Of a DNA stretch of 64,000 nucleotides, positions 8,735 through 17,292 are shown in pieces; positions within the stretch are counted from its first letter, which is position 1; each line of letters begins with the position of its first letter. The stretch comes from Myxococcaceae bacterium (GTDB lineage Bacteria; Myxococcota_A; Polyangia; Polyangiales; Ga0077539): assembly GCA_004297725.1 (NCBI GenBank), contig SCUS01000133.1, positions 310,001 through 374,000 on the forward strand, in the 5' to 3' direction. The notes beneath the pieces were generated by a model, which worked only from the letters and a program-made list of their open reading frames with translations, had not been told where the DNA came from and ran no database searches. The translations under genes were made by a program, and so were the position numbers.

Positions 8735-9895
8735 ATGCTCGAGCGCATCGTGCGGGGAGAGGTTCCGGCGAAGCACCACATCGCGTTTCGTGATGGCTCC
8801 GGCGCGCTGCGCCACGAGGAGTGCATCACCCGCGACGGCTTCGAGGGGCCTTACACCATCGCGTATCACACCCACCGCCCGCACACGCACCGCCCCGCCG
8901 AGTCGCCCCACGGCTGGCCCGCCCCGGAGGCGCTCCCCCCCGGTCCGCTGCGCAAGCGCCACTTCCGCACGCAGTCGATGACCCGCCGCCCGGGCGCGCC
9001 GGTCGACGCCCGCACCCCCCTCTTCTTCAACGACGACGTGGTGCTCTCGGTGGCCTTCCCCGACGCCGACGACCCTGTCTACGTGGTCAACGGCGACGGC
9101 GACGACTGCATCTTCGTGCACGCGGGCGGCGGCGTGGTGCGCTCCATCCTCGGCGACCTGCCCTTCGGCCCCGACGACTACGTGGTCATCCCCAAGGGCA
9201 TCCCCCACCGCATCGAGCTCACCCCCGGCGTGGCGCAGCACTGGTTCATCGTCGAGTGCCGCGGTGGCCTCCACCTCCCGAAGCAGTGGCGCAACGAGGT
9301 GGGCCAGCTCCGCATGGACGCCCCCTACTGCCACCGCGACTTCCGCCCGGTGGACTTCCGTGGGCCCCTCGACGAGTCCATCCGCACGGTGGTGGTCAAG
9401 CGCCGCGACCGCTTCCACGCCTTCGAGCTCGACCACTCCATCCTCGACGTCGTGGGCTGGGACGGGTCGGTGTACCCCTTCGCGTTCCCCATCCTGGCCT
9501 TCCAGCCTCGCGCCGGACTGGTGCATTTGCCCCCCACGTGGCATGGCACCTTCGCCACACGCGGCGCGCTCATCTGCAGCTTCGTCCCGCGGATGGTCGA
9601 CTTCCACCCCGAGGCGATTCCCTGCCCCTATCCGCACAGCTCGGTCGACTGCGATGAGGTGCTCTTCTACTCCCGCGGCAACTTCACCTCCCGACGCGGC
9701 GTCGGCCCGGGCAGCGTCTCGTACCACCCGATGGGCATCCCCCACGGCCCCCACCCGGGCGCCTACGAGGGCAGCATCGGATCGAGAGACACCAGCGAGC
9801 TCGCCGTGATGCTAGACACCGCAAAGCCGCTCGAGGCGACCGCCTTCGTGATGCCGGCCGAAGACCCTTCGTACCAACGTAGCTTCATCGCCTAG
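8735..9895 (+). CDS. hmgA: Homogentisate 1,2-dioxygenase
   Basis: This 386-residue non-haem Fe(II) dioxygenase opens the ring of homogentisate to maleylacetoacetate. The C-terminal cupin carries the expected ligand region: PHSSVDCDEVLFYSRGN, then HPMGIPHGPHPGAYEG, with the His and Glu residues of the iron site. It is about 50 residues shorter than the human enzyme, mainly at the N-terminus and in loops. The ATG at 8735 lies 26 bp after maiA. With the two preceding genes it completes homogentisate to fumarate plus acetoacetate. The upstream enzyme (4-hydroxyphenylpyruvate dioxygenase) is not in the window. Confidence 0.93.
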   Translation: MLERIVRGEVPAKHHIAFRDGSGALRHEECITRDGFEGPYTIAYHTHRPHTHRPAESPHGWPAPEALPPGPLRKRHFRTQSMTRRPGAPVDARTPLFFNDDVVLSVAFPDADDPVYVVNGDGDDCIFVHAGGGVVRSILGDLPFGPDDYVVIPKGIPHRIELTPGVAQHWFIVECRGGLHLPKQWRNEVGQLRMDAPYCHRDFRPVDFRGPLDESIRTVVVKRRDRFHAFELDHSILDVVGWDGSVYPFAFPILAFQPRAGLVHLPPTWHGTFATRGALICSFVPRMVDFHPEAIPCPYPHSSVDCDEVLFYSRGNFTSRRGVGPGSVSYHPMGIPHGPHPGAYEGSIGSRDTSELAVMLDTAKPLEATAFVMPAEDPSYQRSFIA

Positions 9896-9930
9896 AACCT
9901 CACGCCTTCCCATCGAGGAGCACCCGCAGG

Positions 9931-12141
9931 GTGGACGACACCGCCAGCCGAGGACAGCGCATCGCACAACGCTTCGAGCTCGACGCCCCCCTCGCGGACG
10001 TCGGCCTGGGAGAGTGCTGGAGCGCCCGCGACCTTCAGCGCCCCGACTCACCCGCGCAGGTGGAGTTCCTGTGCGCGCCGAGCCCCAGCGGGGCCGCGAC
10101 GCGCGAGGCCTTCGACGGGCTCATCACGAGGCTCCGGCCGGTGAGCAACCCGGGCATCCTCGGGGTGCTCGCCGGGGGCGAGACCGACGGCAGGCTCTAC
10201 ATGGTCACCGAGCGGCTGGAGGGCCGCTCGCTCGCCAACTGGCTCGGAGGCCACCGCCAGGCGGGCACGAGGCCCGGCGTCACCGTGGTGCAGCGCATCT
10301 TCGACAAGGCCTGCAACGCGGTGCAGTTCGCCCACGCCGTCGCGCCGCAGCCGGTGGTGCACCGGGCCCTCACGCCGAGGAGCATCCTGCTGCGGCGGGT
10401 GAGCCCGGGGCAGCACCATGTGAAGGTCGGCGACTTCGGGCTCGCGCCCTTCTCCCCGGGAGCGACCGTCGGATCCATCGGCGCGTGGTGGGAGTACCAG
10501 GCCCCCGAGCAGCACGGCGGCCGATGGAACGAGCCGCCCACGGCGGACGTCTTCGCCCTCGCGGTCATCCTGGTGGAGATGCTCTCGCTCTCCGCGATGC
10601 CTCGCGCGGAGGGCCGCGAGACCTGGTGGCAGTACATCAAGGAGAGCCGGGCCCAGGCCCTCGACCGACTGGTGACCCTGCGCGAAGACGTCCCGAGGGG
10701 CGTCTGGGAGGTCATCGCCGCGGCGATGAAGCTCTCCCCGAAGGAGCGAACGCCCTCGGTGCAGCGCTTCCAGCGGGCCCTGCGCGACGCCTGGCAGGCC
10801 GCCGGGGAGTGGCAGCCCACCGCGGGCAACGAGGCCGAGCCGCCGGTCCCGACCAGCCTGGGCGACGCGTCCTCGCTGGTGCGCTCGGCCCCGGGCGGCG
10901 GCGCACGGTCCGCGACGGTCATCGACGGCTGGCAGGCCGCCGAGCGCCGCCAGGAGCCCGCGCCCGCCCAGCGCGCCTCTCAGCCGAACCCGGCGCCCGC
11001 TCGACCGTCGAGGCCCGACCCGACGCCCCCGCGGCCGTCGATGCCCGACCTCGCGCCCCCGCGGCCGTCGGTGCCCGACTACGCCGCCGCGCGTCCGACC
11101 CCTCCGCCGTTTACCCCGCCGGTAAGCCCGGCGGCCACGGTGCAGATGCCCGCAGCCACCCTGCCGGCGCCCGCGATGCACGCCGCCCGACCGGTGAGCG
11201 AGTCGACGGAGATGATCGACCTCGCCCGGCACGGAGCCTTCGTCCGGTCGACGCCCGACGCGCAGGTCCGGCAGGACAGCACGATGGCGCTCGACCTCTC
11301 CTCCCTCGACCCCAGCGCCTACGGCAAGCTCGGGCTGCCCCAGGGCGGCGCCGCGTCGCTCTTCGGTGAGTCCTTCGAGGGAGACTCCGACCTCGACCCG
11401 GCGCTCGGGACGCAGGTGATGTCCCAGGGCCTCGGGGGAGGCACCGAGCCTCCGCCTCCGCCGCACACCTACGAGGACGGCGGTCGCTCCGACCCGAGCA
11501 ACACCACCCGCGCCATCGACACCGCGGAGGCCTTCGCGCAGCTTGAACTCCAGGCCCAGCGGCGCCCTCCCCCGGAGGTCCTGGCGACGCTCAAGGCCCC
11601 GCTTCGCGCCCGGGGGTTCCTCCCCGTCGCCCCGAAGCGCGACGACAGCGACCTGCGCGCCACCAACCAGATGCAGCGGGTGCGCCCCGCGACCATCGCA
11701 CCCAACGGGTTCATCTCGCCGCTGGCGAGCCCTGCCGACGCCTCCGGCGACCCCTTCGCGAGGGACTCCCTGGCGGGCGATCCCTTCGGTGGAGATCCCT
11801 TCTCGACGGCGACGCCCTCCTCGCCGCCGTCCCAGCCGCCCGTCGAGCCGACCATGGCCGTGCCCATCGAGGCCCTCATGGCCGGGGCCTATCCGCAGTA
11901 CGGCGCCGCCAACGCCATGCCCCCGCTGCACCCGTCGATGCCCGGCCCGCAGTCGCAGCCGCTGCCGCCCATGCACACGGCCTTCGCCATGGGCGCCCCG
12001 GCGCGCACCTCCGAGTCGATGCCCACGCAGCCCCCGGCCCGCACCATCGCCGGTCAGCCCGCCTGGATCATGATCGCCATCGCCGTGCTGCTCATCGTGA
12101 GCGTCGGGGCCTCGGCCTTCCTGCTCGCCGGCGGTCACTGA
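9931..12141 (+). CDS. Tail-anchored protein kinase-like protein, probable pseudokinase
   Basis: This 736-residue protein begins at GTG 9931 behind a GAGGAG ribosome site. Residues 10-270 have a Hanks-type kinase fold: HRALTPRS (144-151), KVGDFG (DFG 168-170) and QAPEQ (APE 191-193). The beta-3 Lys is missing (QVEFL), HRD reads HRA and the catalytic-loop Asn is Ser, so three key catalytic positions are lost. A Pro/Ala-rich disordered segment of about 400 residues follows, with short PxxPRPS-type repeats. A single membrane helix near 708-733 then leaves only a few residues outside. Kinase substrate or ATP binding is doubtful; a scaffold role is inference. The channel fusion gene starts 48 bp downstream on the same strand. 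Confidence 0.85.
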   Translation: MDDTASRGQRIAQRFELDAPLADVGLGECWSARDLQRPDSPAQVEFLCAPSPSGAATREAFDGLITRLRPVSNPGILGVLAGGETDGRLYMVTERLEGRSLANWLGGHRQAGTRPGVTVVQRIFDKACNAVQFAHAVAPQPVVHRALTPRSILLRRVSPGQHHVKVGDFGLAPFSPGATVGSIGAWWEYQAPEQHGGRWNEPPTADVFALAVILVEMLSLSAMPRAEGRETWWQYIKESRAQALDRLVTLREDVPRGVWEVIAAAMKLSPKERTPSVQRFQRALRDAWQAAGEWQPTAGNEAEPPVPTSLGDASSLVRSAPGGGARSATVIDGWQAAERRQEPAPAQRASQPNPAPARPSRPDPTPPRPSMPDLAPPRPSVPDYAAARPTPPPFTPPVSPAATVQMPAATLPAPAMHAARPVSESTEMIDLARHGAFVRSTPDAQVRQDSTMALDLSSLDPSAYGKLGLPQGGAASLFGESFEGDSDLDPALGTQVMSQGLGGGTEPPPPPHTYEDGGRSDPSNTTRAIDTAEAFAQLELQAQRRPPPEVLATLKAPLRARGFLPVAPKRDDSDLRATNQMQRVRPATIAPNGFISPLASPADASGDPFARDSLAGDPFGGDPFSTATPSSPPSQPPVEPTMAVPIEALMAGAYPQYGAANAMPPLHPSMPGPQSQPLPPMHTAFAMGAPARTSESMPTQPPARTIAGQPAWIMIAIAVLLIVSVGASAFLLAGGH

Positions 12142-12189
12142 GCCGCGCGCCCCAGGCTCGAAGCCCGACCTTGCCCCGCGCGAGGGGCG

Positions 12190-14688
12190 ATGATTCCTTC
12201 CGGGGCCGTGCACTCCATCCACGCTCCACGTCTCCTCGGGCGCCATCCATCCGTCGCCGCGAGGGCGCTGCTCCTGTTGCTGGGTGCGCTCCTCGTGGCG
12301 CTCGTGGCGCTCGCTCCGAGGGAGGCCTCCGCCGACCCCGCGAGGCGGGTGTACGTCGGCATCTACCTCCGCGATGTCACCCGCTTCGACCAGCGCAACG
12401 GCACCTTCGACGTCGACATGGAGGCATGGGTGAAGTGGCTCGGGGACTTCAACCCGACGATGCTGCGCATCGCCAACGAGAGCGGCCTCAGCCGCGACGA
12501 CCTGGGCACCGAGAATGACGCCGGCTGGCACGTCCGGCGGTGGCGGCTGCGAGGCACGCTGCGCGGGGAGTTTCCGCTGCAGCGCTTCCCCTTCGACGAC
12601 CAGGCGCTGGGTGTGGCCTTCGAGCTGCCGGAGCGCGACGGCGTCCTGATGCCCGACCTCACCGGCAGCGGCATGGAGGGGCACTTCAGCATCACCGGGT
12701 GGGACTACTCGCCGCACTTCCGCCCTCGCGCGCAGCGCCTGGAGTACCCGTCCGACCTGGGGAGCCTCGCGCAGGAGGGCCACGGCACCACGGTCCACCG
12801 GGTGCGCTTCGAGGTCACGCTGCGCCGCCCGGTGGTCACCGTGGCGCTCAAGCTTTTCCTGCCGCTGGTGCTCATCCTGCTCGTCGCGATGCTCGCGCTC
12901 TTCCTCCCGGCGGAGCTCATCGACGCCCGCTCGGGCATCGGCGTGACGGCGCTGCTCGCGTGCTTCGCGTTCCAGTTCTCGGTGGCGAGCACCATGCCCG
13001 ACGTCGCGTACCTCACCGTCGCCGACTCGCTCTTCCTCGTCGCCTACGGCGTCACCGCCCTGGCCCTGCTCGGCAGCGTCGCGGTCTACTGGCTGCACCG
13101 CGACGAGCACGTGGCGCTCTCCCGCCGCATCGACGTCGTGAGCCGCTTCGCGCTCCCGGCCGGCGCCGTGATGGTCACGCTCTTCCTGCTGCGGGCCGGT
13201 CGTCCTCCGACGCCTCCGCGCCCCGCTTCCCTCGCCGCGGCGCCGAGGCCCGCGTCAGCCCGCGACCTGGTGCGCGTCGGCGTCGCCGAGCTCCCCTCGC
13301 TGATGACCAGCGTGGTGACCTCCGGGACCCGCCGCGGCCTCGTCTTCGTCACGCCCGAGGACGAGCGCGTGCCCTTCCTGGCCGAGCGGCTGCCCGCGGT
13401 GGGCAACGACGCGCTCCAGGTGAACCCCGACGGCACCTTCGAGGTGCGCTGGCGGCTGCGCGCCAACCTGCGCTGGAGCGACGGCCGCGCCCTCACCAGC
13501 GACGACTTCCGCTTCGCGCTGGAGGCCTCCCCCGACCCGCACGTTCGCGCCGTGCAGACCCCCGACGCCCGCACGGTGACCATCGTCTATGACGGCGTGC
13601 TGGTGCGGGCGCTCGACGGCGTGCAGCCGCTGCCCCGCCACGCCCTCGGCGAGGTGCTGCGCCGCGGTGGCTACGATGCGGTCGCCGAGACCCGGCGCAC
13701 CCGCCCGCTGCCCGGGACCGGCCCCTATCGGGTCGTGCGCTTCACGGCCGGCCGAGAGGCGGTGCTCGAGGCCAACCCGTACTTCCTCGGGAGTGCGCCC
13801 TCGATCGCTCGCGTCGAGGTGCGCTGCCTCGCGGACCACGCCGCCCTCACCGCCGCCTTCGAGCGGCACGACCTCGACCTCGTGGCGCCCAACGTGCTGA
13901 CCGCGGAGGAAGCCAGCGCGCTCGCCGCCAGGGCCCCGGGATCGGTGCTCCAGCGGCCGTCGAACCAGCTCTACGTGCTCCAGCCCGACCCGGAGGTGGA
14001 GATGCTCCACGCGGGAGCCGTGCGCACGGCGCTGCTCCAGGCGATCGACCGCGACGCCTTCGCGCAGAGCCTTTTCGGCGACGCGGGCCGCCCCGCGGTG
14101 GTCCCTCGGACGGGCCCGGAGCCCGCCGGGGTGCAGCGATCGCCCTTCGACCTGGACGCTGCGCGCGAGGCGCTGGCGGGGGTGGGCCTCGCGGGGCGGA
14201 CGCTGCGGCTCACCCACGGGGCCGGGGCCGTGGAGCGCCGAGCCGCGCGACTCATCGCCGACGCGTGGACCGCCGCGGGCTTGACCGTCGACGTGCAGGA
14301 GGTCCCTTCGGTGGCGGCGCTGGCGCGCAGCCGGACGCACGGCGGGGCGCTGCTCCAGGTGATCACCGCGGAGCGCGACACCGAGCCGAGGCGCTTCTGG
14401 AACCTCCCTCGCCGCGACGGCCGGTTTCTCCCCGGGACGCGCACCGAGGCCTTCACCGACGAGGTCGCGCAGCTCGCCGAGCGCGAGGAGCGGGCCCTCT
14501 TCCCCGAGCGACAGCAGCAGCTCCAGACGCGCCTGCTGGTGAGCTTCTCGCAGCACCTGCCGCTGCTCCCTCTGGCCTTCGGCTCGGACCGCTACGCCGT
14601 CTCCGCCTCGCTCAAGGGGTGGGACCACGGCCCCGGCGTGCGCTTCGGCGAGGGCATCGAGCGCTGGCACTTCGTCTCGGCGAACTGA
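12190..14688 (+). CDS. Pentameric ligand-gated ion channel fused to family-5 solute-binding protein
   Basis: This 832-residue fusion has two recognisable halves. After a hydrophobic signal or anchor (24-48), residues 50-212 resemble the extracellular ligand domain of Cys-loop-type channels, with the Pro-loop motif RFPFDD (132-137) and no Cys-loop cysteines, as in prokaryotic members. Four membrane helices follow: M1 217-239, M2 about 249-267 (begins SGIGVTALLA), M3 277-301 and M4 318-336. The M2-M3 link STMPDVAYLT resembles the NLPKTPYMT of the GLIC channel. After a Pro-rich linker, residues 360-832 are a periplasmic peptide/nickel-type binding protein (SBP_bac_5), with WRLRANLRWSDGR, LTSDDFRFAL and GTGPYRVVRF. 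In this channel fold the C-terminus is extracytoplasmic, so the binding domain would sit in the periplasm. Gating by a captured peptide is inference. Confidence 0.88.
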   Translation: MIPSGAVHSIHAPRLLGRHPSVAARALLLLLGALLVALVALAPREASADPARRVYVGIYLRDVTRFDQRNGTFDVDMEAWVKWLGDFNPTMLRIANESGLSRDDLGTENDAGWHVRRWRLRGTLRGEFPLQRFPFDDQALGVAFELPERDGVLMPDLTGSGMEGHFSITGWDYSPHFRPRAQRLEYPSDLGSLAQEGHGTTVHRVRFEVTLRRPVVTVALKLFLPLVLILLVAMLALFLPAELIDARSGIGVTALLACFAFQFSVASTMPDVAYLTVADSLFLVAYGVTALALLGSVAVYWLHRDEHVALSRRIDVVSRFALPAGAVMVTLFLLRAGRPPTPPRPASLAAAPRPASARDLVRVGVAELPSLMTSVVTSGTRRGLVFVTPEDERVPFLAERLPAVGNDALQVNPDGTFEVRWRLRANLRWSDGRALTSDDFRFALEASPDPHVRAVQTPDARTVTIVYDGVLVRALDGVQPLPRHALGEVLRRGGYDAVAETRRTRPLPGTGPYRVVRFTAGREAVLEANPYFLGSAPSIARVEVRCLADHAALTAAFERHDLDLVAPNVLTAEEASALAARAPGSVLQRPSNQLYVLQPDPEVEMLHAGAVRTALLQAIDRDAFAQSLFGDAGRPAVVPRTGPEPAGVQRSPFDLDAAREALAGVGLAGRTLRLTHGAGAVERRAARLIADAWTAAGLTVDVQEVPSVAALARSRTHGGALLQVITAERDTEPRRFWNLPRRDGRFLPGTRTEAFTDEVAQLAEREERALFPERQQQLQTRLLVSFSQHLPLLPLAFGSDRYAVSASLKGWDHGPGVRFGEGIERWHFVSAN

Positions 14689-14701
14689 CCCCCCTCCGGC
14701 C

Positions 14702-14959
14702 TCAGCGAGGTCGGGCGCTGCGCCGCGCCTCGATGGCCGCGATCAGCACCCACCCGGCGACCACGCCGGGCGCGACGAAGATCAGCGCGAGCCGCAGCGC
14801 GTACATCGACACCGCGGCGACGAGCGCCAGCGCCACGCCCGCGCCGGACGGGGAGAGCAGGCGCTCGACGAGCCCCATGCGATCGAGCGCGAGCACCAGC
14901 GCCTCGTACACGAGCAGCGCCAGCACCGAGGCGGCGACGCGCTTCTTCCAGAGGGTCAC
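14702..14959 (-). CDS. Small membrane protein of unknown function
   Basis: This 85-residue protein has a short basic N-terminus (MTLWKKR) and two to three hydrophobic segments (about 9-26, 40-58 and 60-77), ending in an Arg-rich tail. It matches no family I know. The ATG overlaps the end of the upstream gene at 14956-14959, so it is probably co-translated with the secreted 380-residue protein. It converges on the channel fusion gene with only 13 bp between the stops. It could be a membrane partner of the upstream product (inference). Confidence 0.7.
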   Translation of the reverse strand: MTLWKKRVAASVLALLVYEALVLALDRMGLVERLLSPSGAGVALALVAAVSMYALRLALIFVAPGVVAGWVLIAAIEARRSARPR

Positions 14960-16098
14960 GGCGCCCTCGCGGTGAGCATCGCCAGGAGGATGGCGTTGCC
15001 GATCGGACCGCCTGCAACGAAGGCCCGCCCCGCGCCGCGCGAGACCGGAACGCCGAAGAGGGCCGCCGTACGGTAGAGGGCCCGGAAGCGATCGCGGTCA
15101 CCGAGCTGCCGGGCGGACGAGAGGGCGAAGCCGGTCGCGGACACCGACACCCCGAGCACCACGGGGCCTGAGTCGATGTCGCCCTGCCCCGAGGTTCCGC
15201 GCGGGTACTCCGCCACCGCGCCGAAGCCCAGGAGCGTGCGCGTCCCGCTGCGGGCGACGGCGTGGCCCAGCTCTCGGGCGAGCGAAGCGTCGGCGAAGGA
15301 GAGGAAGTACGACGAGAGCGCCGTGCCTGATCCTCGCGGCGGCGAGGCCCACGCCCCCGTCTCGGGCACCACCGTCTGCACCAGGTAGCCCGAGGACGGG
15401 TCGGTCCAGCGGGTGCGATAGACCGCGGCCATGCGAGCGATGAGCGCACGACGGTCGGCGCCCGTGAGCCGCGCGTGCTGGCCGATGGCCCCGACCACGG
15501 TCGCGAGGTCGCAGGGGTAGGCCTCGCCGGGGTAGGTCTCGATCACGCCCACGGGGGAGCCCTCGAGGCGGCGGGCGAGCGCCTCGACGATGCGGTCGTG
15601 GAGGGCAGCGTGCGGGGTGCCAGGATCGACCTCGCGCAGCGCCCCCATCGCCAGGGCGACGTAGCCCAGGTAGGCGTGGCCGCGGTCCTGGTCGAGGCTC
15701 TCGAGAGCGGGAGCGCCCCACGCCTGGGTCCCGAAGGCGAAGGTCTCCGGGCGGAGGAGGTGGTCGACCGCGGCGCGCAGCGGAGGGAGGTAGCGGGCGC
15801 GCAGCTCGGGGTGCGCGAGGATCACCTGCGAGAGGCCGAGCGCGGCCATCTGCGAGGTGGCGAGCGCCCACTCGCCGTCGAAGCGGGTGGACCCCGTGTG
15901 GAAGGACCCGGCGCGGGTGTCGTGAGCGACGTAGTCGGCGACGGTGCGGGCGAGCGCGTCCTGCGCGGAGGCCTCGCCGTCGAAGAGGGCGTCGGCGTCG
16001 CGGCCCACGAGCGCGCGGGGGAGCAGCGGAGCGAGGGCGAGCGCGCAGGCGGCCGTGATGGCGAAGCGGGCGCGGCGGGGGAGTGCTCTCGTCGTCAT
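14956..16098 (-). CDS. Secreted putative alpha/alpha-barrel protein, LinD-like
   Basis: This 380-residue protein has an N-terminal signal or anchor (RFAITAACALALAPLLP). The remainder is helical with regularly spaced Gly/Trp/Tyr motifs typical of alpha/alpha-barrel proteins: TRFDGEWALATSQM, RGHAYLGYVALAMGA, YPCDLATVVGAIG and GDIDSGPVVLGVSVSATGFAL. The last motif resembles the linalool dehydratase/isomerase (LinD) domain family, but I cannot confirm this or its catalytic residues. Two Cys residues are visible, one in the signal and one in YPCD. No enzyme activity should be assumed. Confidence 0.65.
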   Translation of the reverse strand: MTTRALPRRARFAITAACALALAPLLPRALVGRDADALFDGEASAQDALARTVADYVAHDTRAGSFHTGSTRFDGEWALATSQMAALGLSQVILAHPELRARYLPPLRAAVDHLLRPETFAFGTQAWGAPALESLDQDRGHAYLGYVALAMGALREVDPGTPHAALHDRIVEALARRLEGSPVGVIETYPGEAYPCDLATVVGAIGQHARLTGADRRALIARMAAVYRTRWTDPSSGYLVQTVVPETGAWASPPRGSGTALSSYFLSFADASLARELGHAVARSGTRTLLGFGAVAEYPRGTSGQGDIDSGPVVLGVSVSATGFALSSARQLGDRDRFRALYRTAALFGVPVSRGAGRAFVAGGPIGNAILLAMLTARAP

Positions 16099-16240
16099 CG
16101 AAGGTGCGCGAAGGCCCGCGGATGAAACGGGGGGTGACGCCGCTCCGATCGATGGTATCGGTCGGCTGCCGCGAGGTCATCGCATTGACGCGGGCCCACG
16201 CCGTGTGGTGGCATCGCGCCACTCCAACCGAAGGTGATCG

Positions 16241-16633
16241 ATGCCCCCAGCCGCCCGCCTTGGTGACAACCACGTCTGCCCGAAGGTCGAGCCCGGCCCC
16301 GTCCCCCACGTAGGGGGGCCCATCCTGCCAGGCTGCGAGCCCACGGTGCTCATCGGCAACAAGCCCGCGGCGCGCGTGGGCGACAGCGCCCAGTGCAACG
16401 CCCCCCCCGACAGCATCAAGATGGGCGAGCCCACGGTGCTCATCGGTAACAAGCACGCGGCCCGCCTCGGCGACCCGACCTCCCACGGCGGCGTGATCGT
16501 CCAGGGCGAGCCCACGGTGCTCATCGGATCGGTCTCCCAGGGCGCCGTGCTCCGCGCCGCCGCGCGCTCGGGCGTCCCCTTCTGCGAGGAGTGCGAGCGA
16601 GCTCGCGCCCGCATGAGCAACACCGCGCACTGA
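16241..16633 (+). CDS. PAAR-domain protein, type VI secretion spike tip
   Basis: This 130-residue PAAR protein would sharpen the tip of a VgrG spike and carry effectors. Three EPTVLIG motifs (near residues 34, 64 and 91) form repeated beta-hairpins, and ARLGD/ARVGD turns and His/Cys residues (NHVCPK, TSHGG) match the metal-binding cone of PAAR. The C-terminal 35 residues, with an FCEECERAR segment, are a short non-PAAR extension. Two DUF4123 genes follow on the same strand, a typical arrangement for effector loading. The cognate VgrG is probably the one at 21041-23746. Confidence 0.92.
   Translation: MPPAARLGDNHVCPKVEPGPVPHVGGPILPGCEPTVLIGNKPAARVGDSAQCNAPPDSIKMGEPTVLIGNKHAARLGDPTSHGGVIVQGEPTVLIGSVSQGAVLRAAARSGVPFCEECERARARMSNTAH
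16335..16527 (+). repeat. Three identical 22-bp repeats within the PAAR gene
   Basis: Copies at 16335-16356, 16425-16446 and 16506-16527 are identical over 22 bp and encode [C/G]EPTVLIG. Spacing is 90 and 81 bp. Identity at the DNA level, including wobble positions, suggests gene conversion or recent duplication of the PAAR hairpin unit. Confidence 0.85.
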
Positions 16634-16678
16634 CGCGCTCCCCTTCACTCCTCCACCCGCGACGCACCACCGCCCACC

Positions 16679-17239
16679 GTGTCCGAGCGCCCCGACTTCA
16701 CCGACCGCATCGAGCATGTCCGCTGGGTGCTCGCGCAGCACCAGGCGCCGATGTTCGCGCTCCTCGACGCCGCCCGACACGACATGGTGCTCCCGACGAT
16801 CCTTCAGTCGGGCTTGACCTACCGCTCGCTCTACGAGGGATGGCAGGGCGAAGGGCTCTCGGACGTCGCTCCCTACCTCGTCGAGGTCCCGCCCGACGCG
16901 CCCTTCCTCGACGCCATCCTCGAGCAGGGCTGGGGCGATAGCTGGGGCACCTTCCTCTTCACGACGGAGGACTTCTTCTCCGTGCGGCGGCACCTCCGGC
17001 GCTTCTTGAAGGTGCAGTCCGAGGACGGCAAGCGCCTCCTCTTCCGCTTCTACGACCCGCGCGTGCTCCGGAGCTACCTCCCCACCTGCACCCCCGACGA
17101 GCTCGCCGCGTTCATGGGTCCGATCTCGTGGTGGGTCACCGAAGGCCCTCGCGGCGAGACCCTGCTGCGCTTCACCCGCGCCGACGACGGCGTGCGCTGC
17201 GACACCGAGCCGCTGCCCGAGGCACCGCCCGAACGCTGA
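16679..17239 (+). CDS. DUF4123 protein, probable type VI effector chaperone
   Basis: This 186-residue protein, from GTG 16679, matches the DUF4123 family: YLVEVPPDAPFLDAIL, WGTFLFTTEDFF, RHLRRFLKVQ, FRFYDPRVLRSYLP and the closing MGPISWWVTEG. DUF4123 proteins (Tap-1/TEC) hold effectors and load them onto VgrG or PAAR without being secreted. It lies 45 bp after the PAAR gene and 53 bp before a second DUF4123 gene, so both may serve the same spike. A strong ribosome site is not obvious, and the start is set mainly by similarity. Confidence 0.88.
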   Translation: MSERPDFTDRIEHVRWVLAQHQAPMFALLDAARHDMVLPTILQSGLTYRSLYEGWQGEGLSDVAPYLVEVPPDAPFLDAILEQGWGDSWGTFLFTTEDFFSVRRHLRRFLKVQSEDGKRLLFRFYDPRVLRSYLPTCTPDELAAFMGPISWWVTEGPRGETLLRFTRADDGVRCDTEPLPEAPPER

Positions 17240-17292
17240 GGGCTCCTCCGCCCTCCCGATCCCCTCTCCCGTCCCCTCTCTGAAGGCGCTCC

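Noticed and set aside
9931..12141. Active Ser/Thr kinase
   Set aside because: The beta-3 Lys, HRD Asp and loop Asn are all replaced, so catalytic activity is unlikely.
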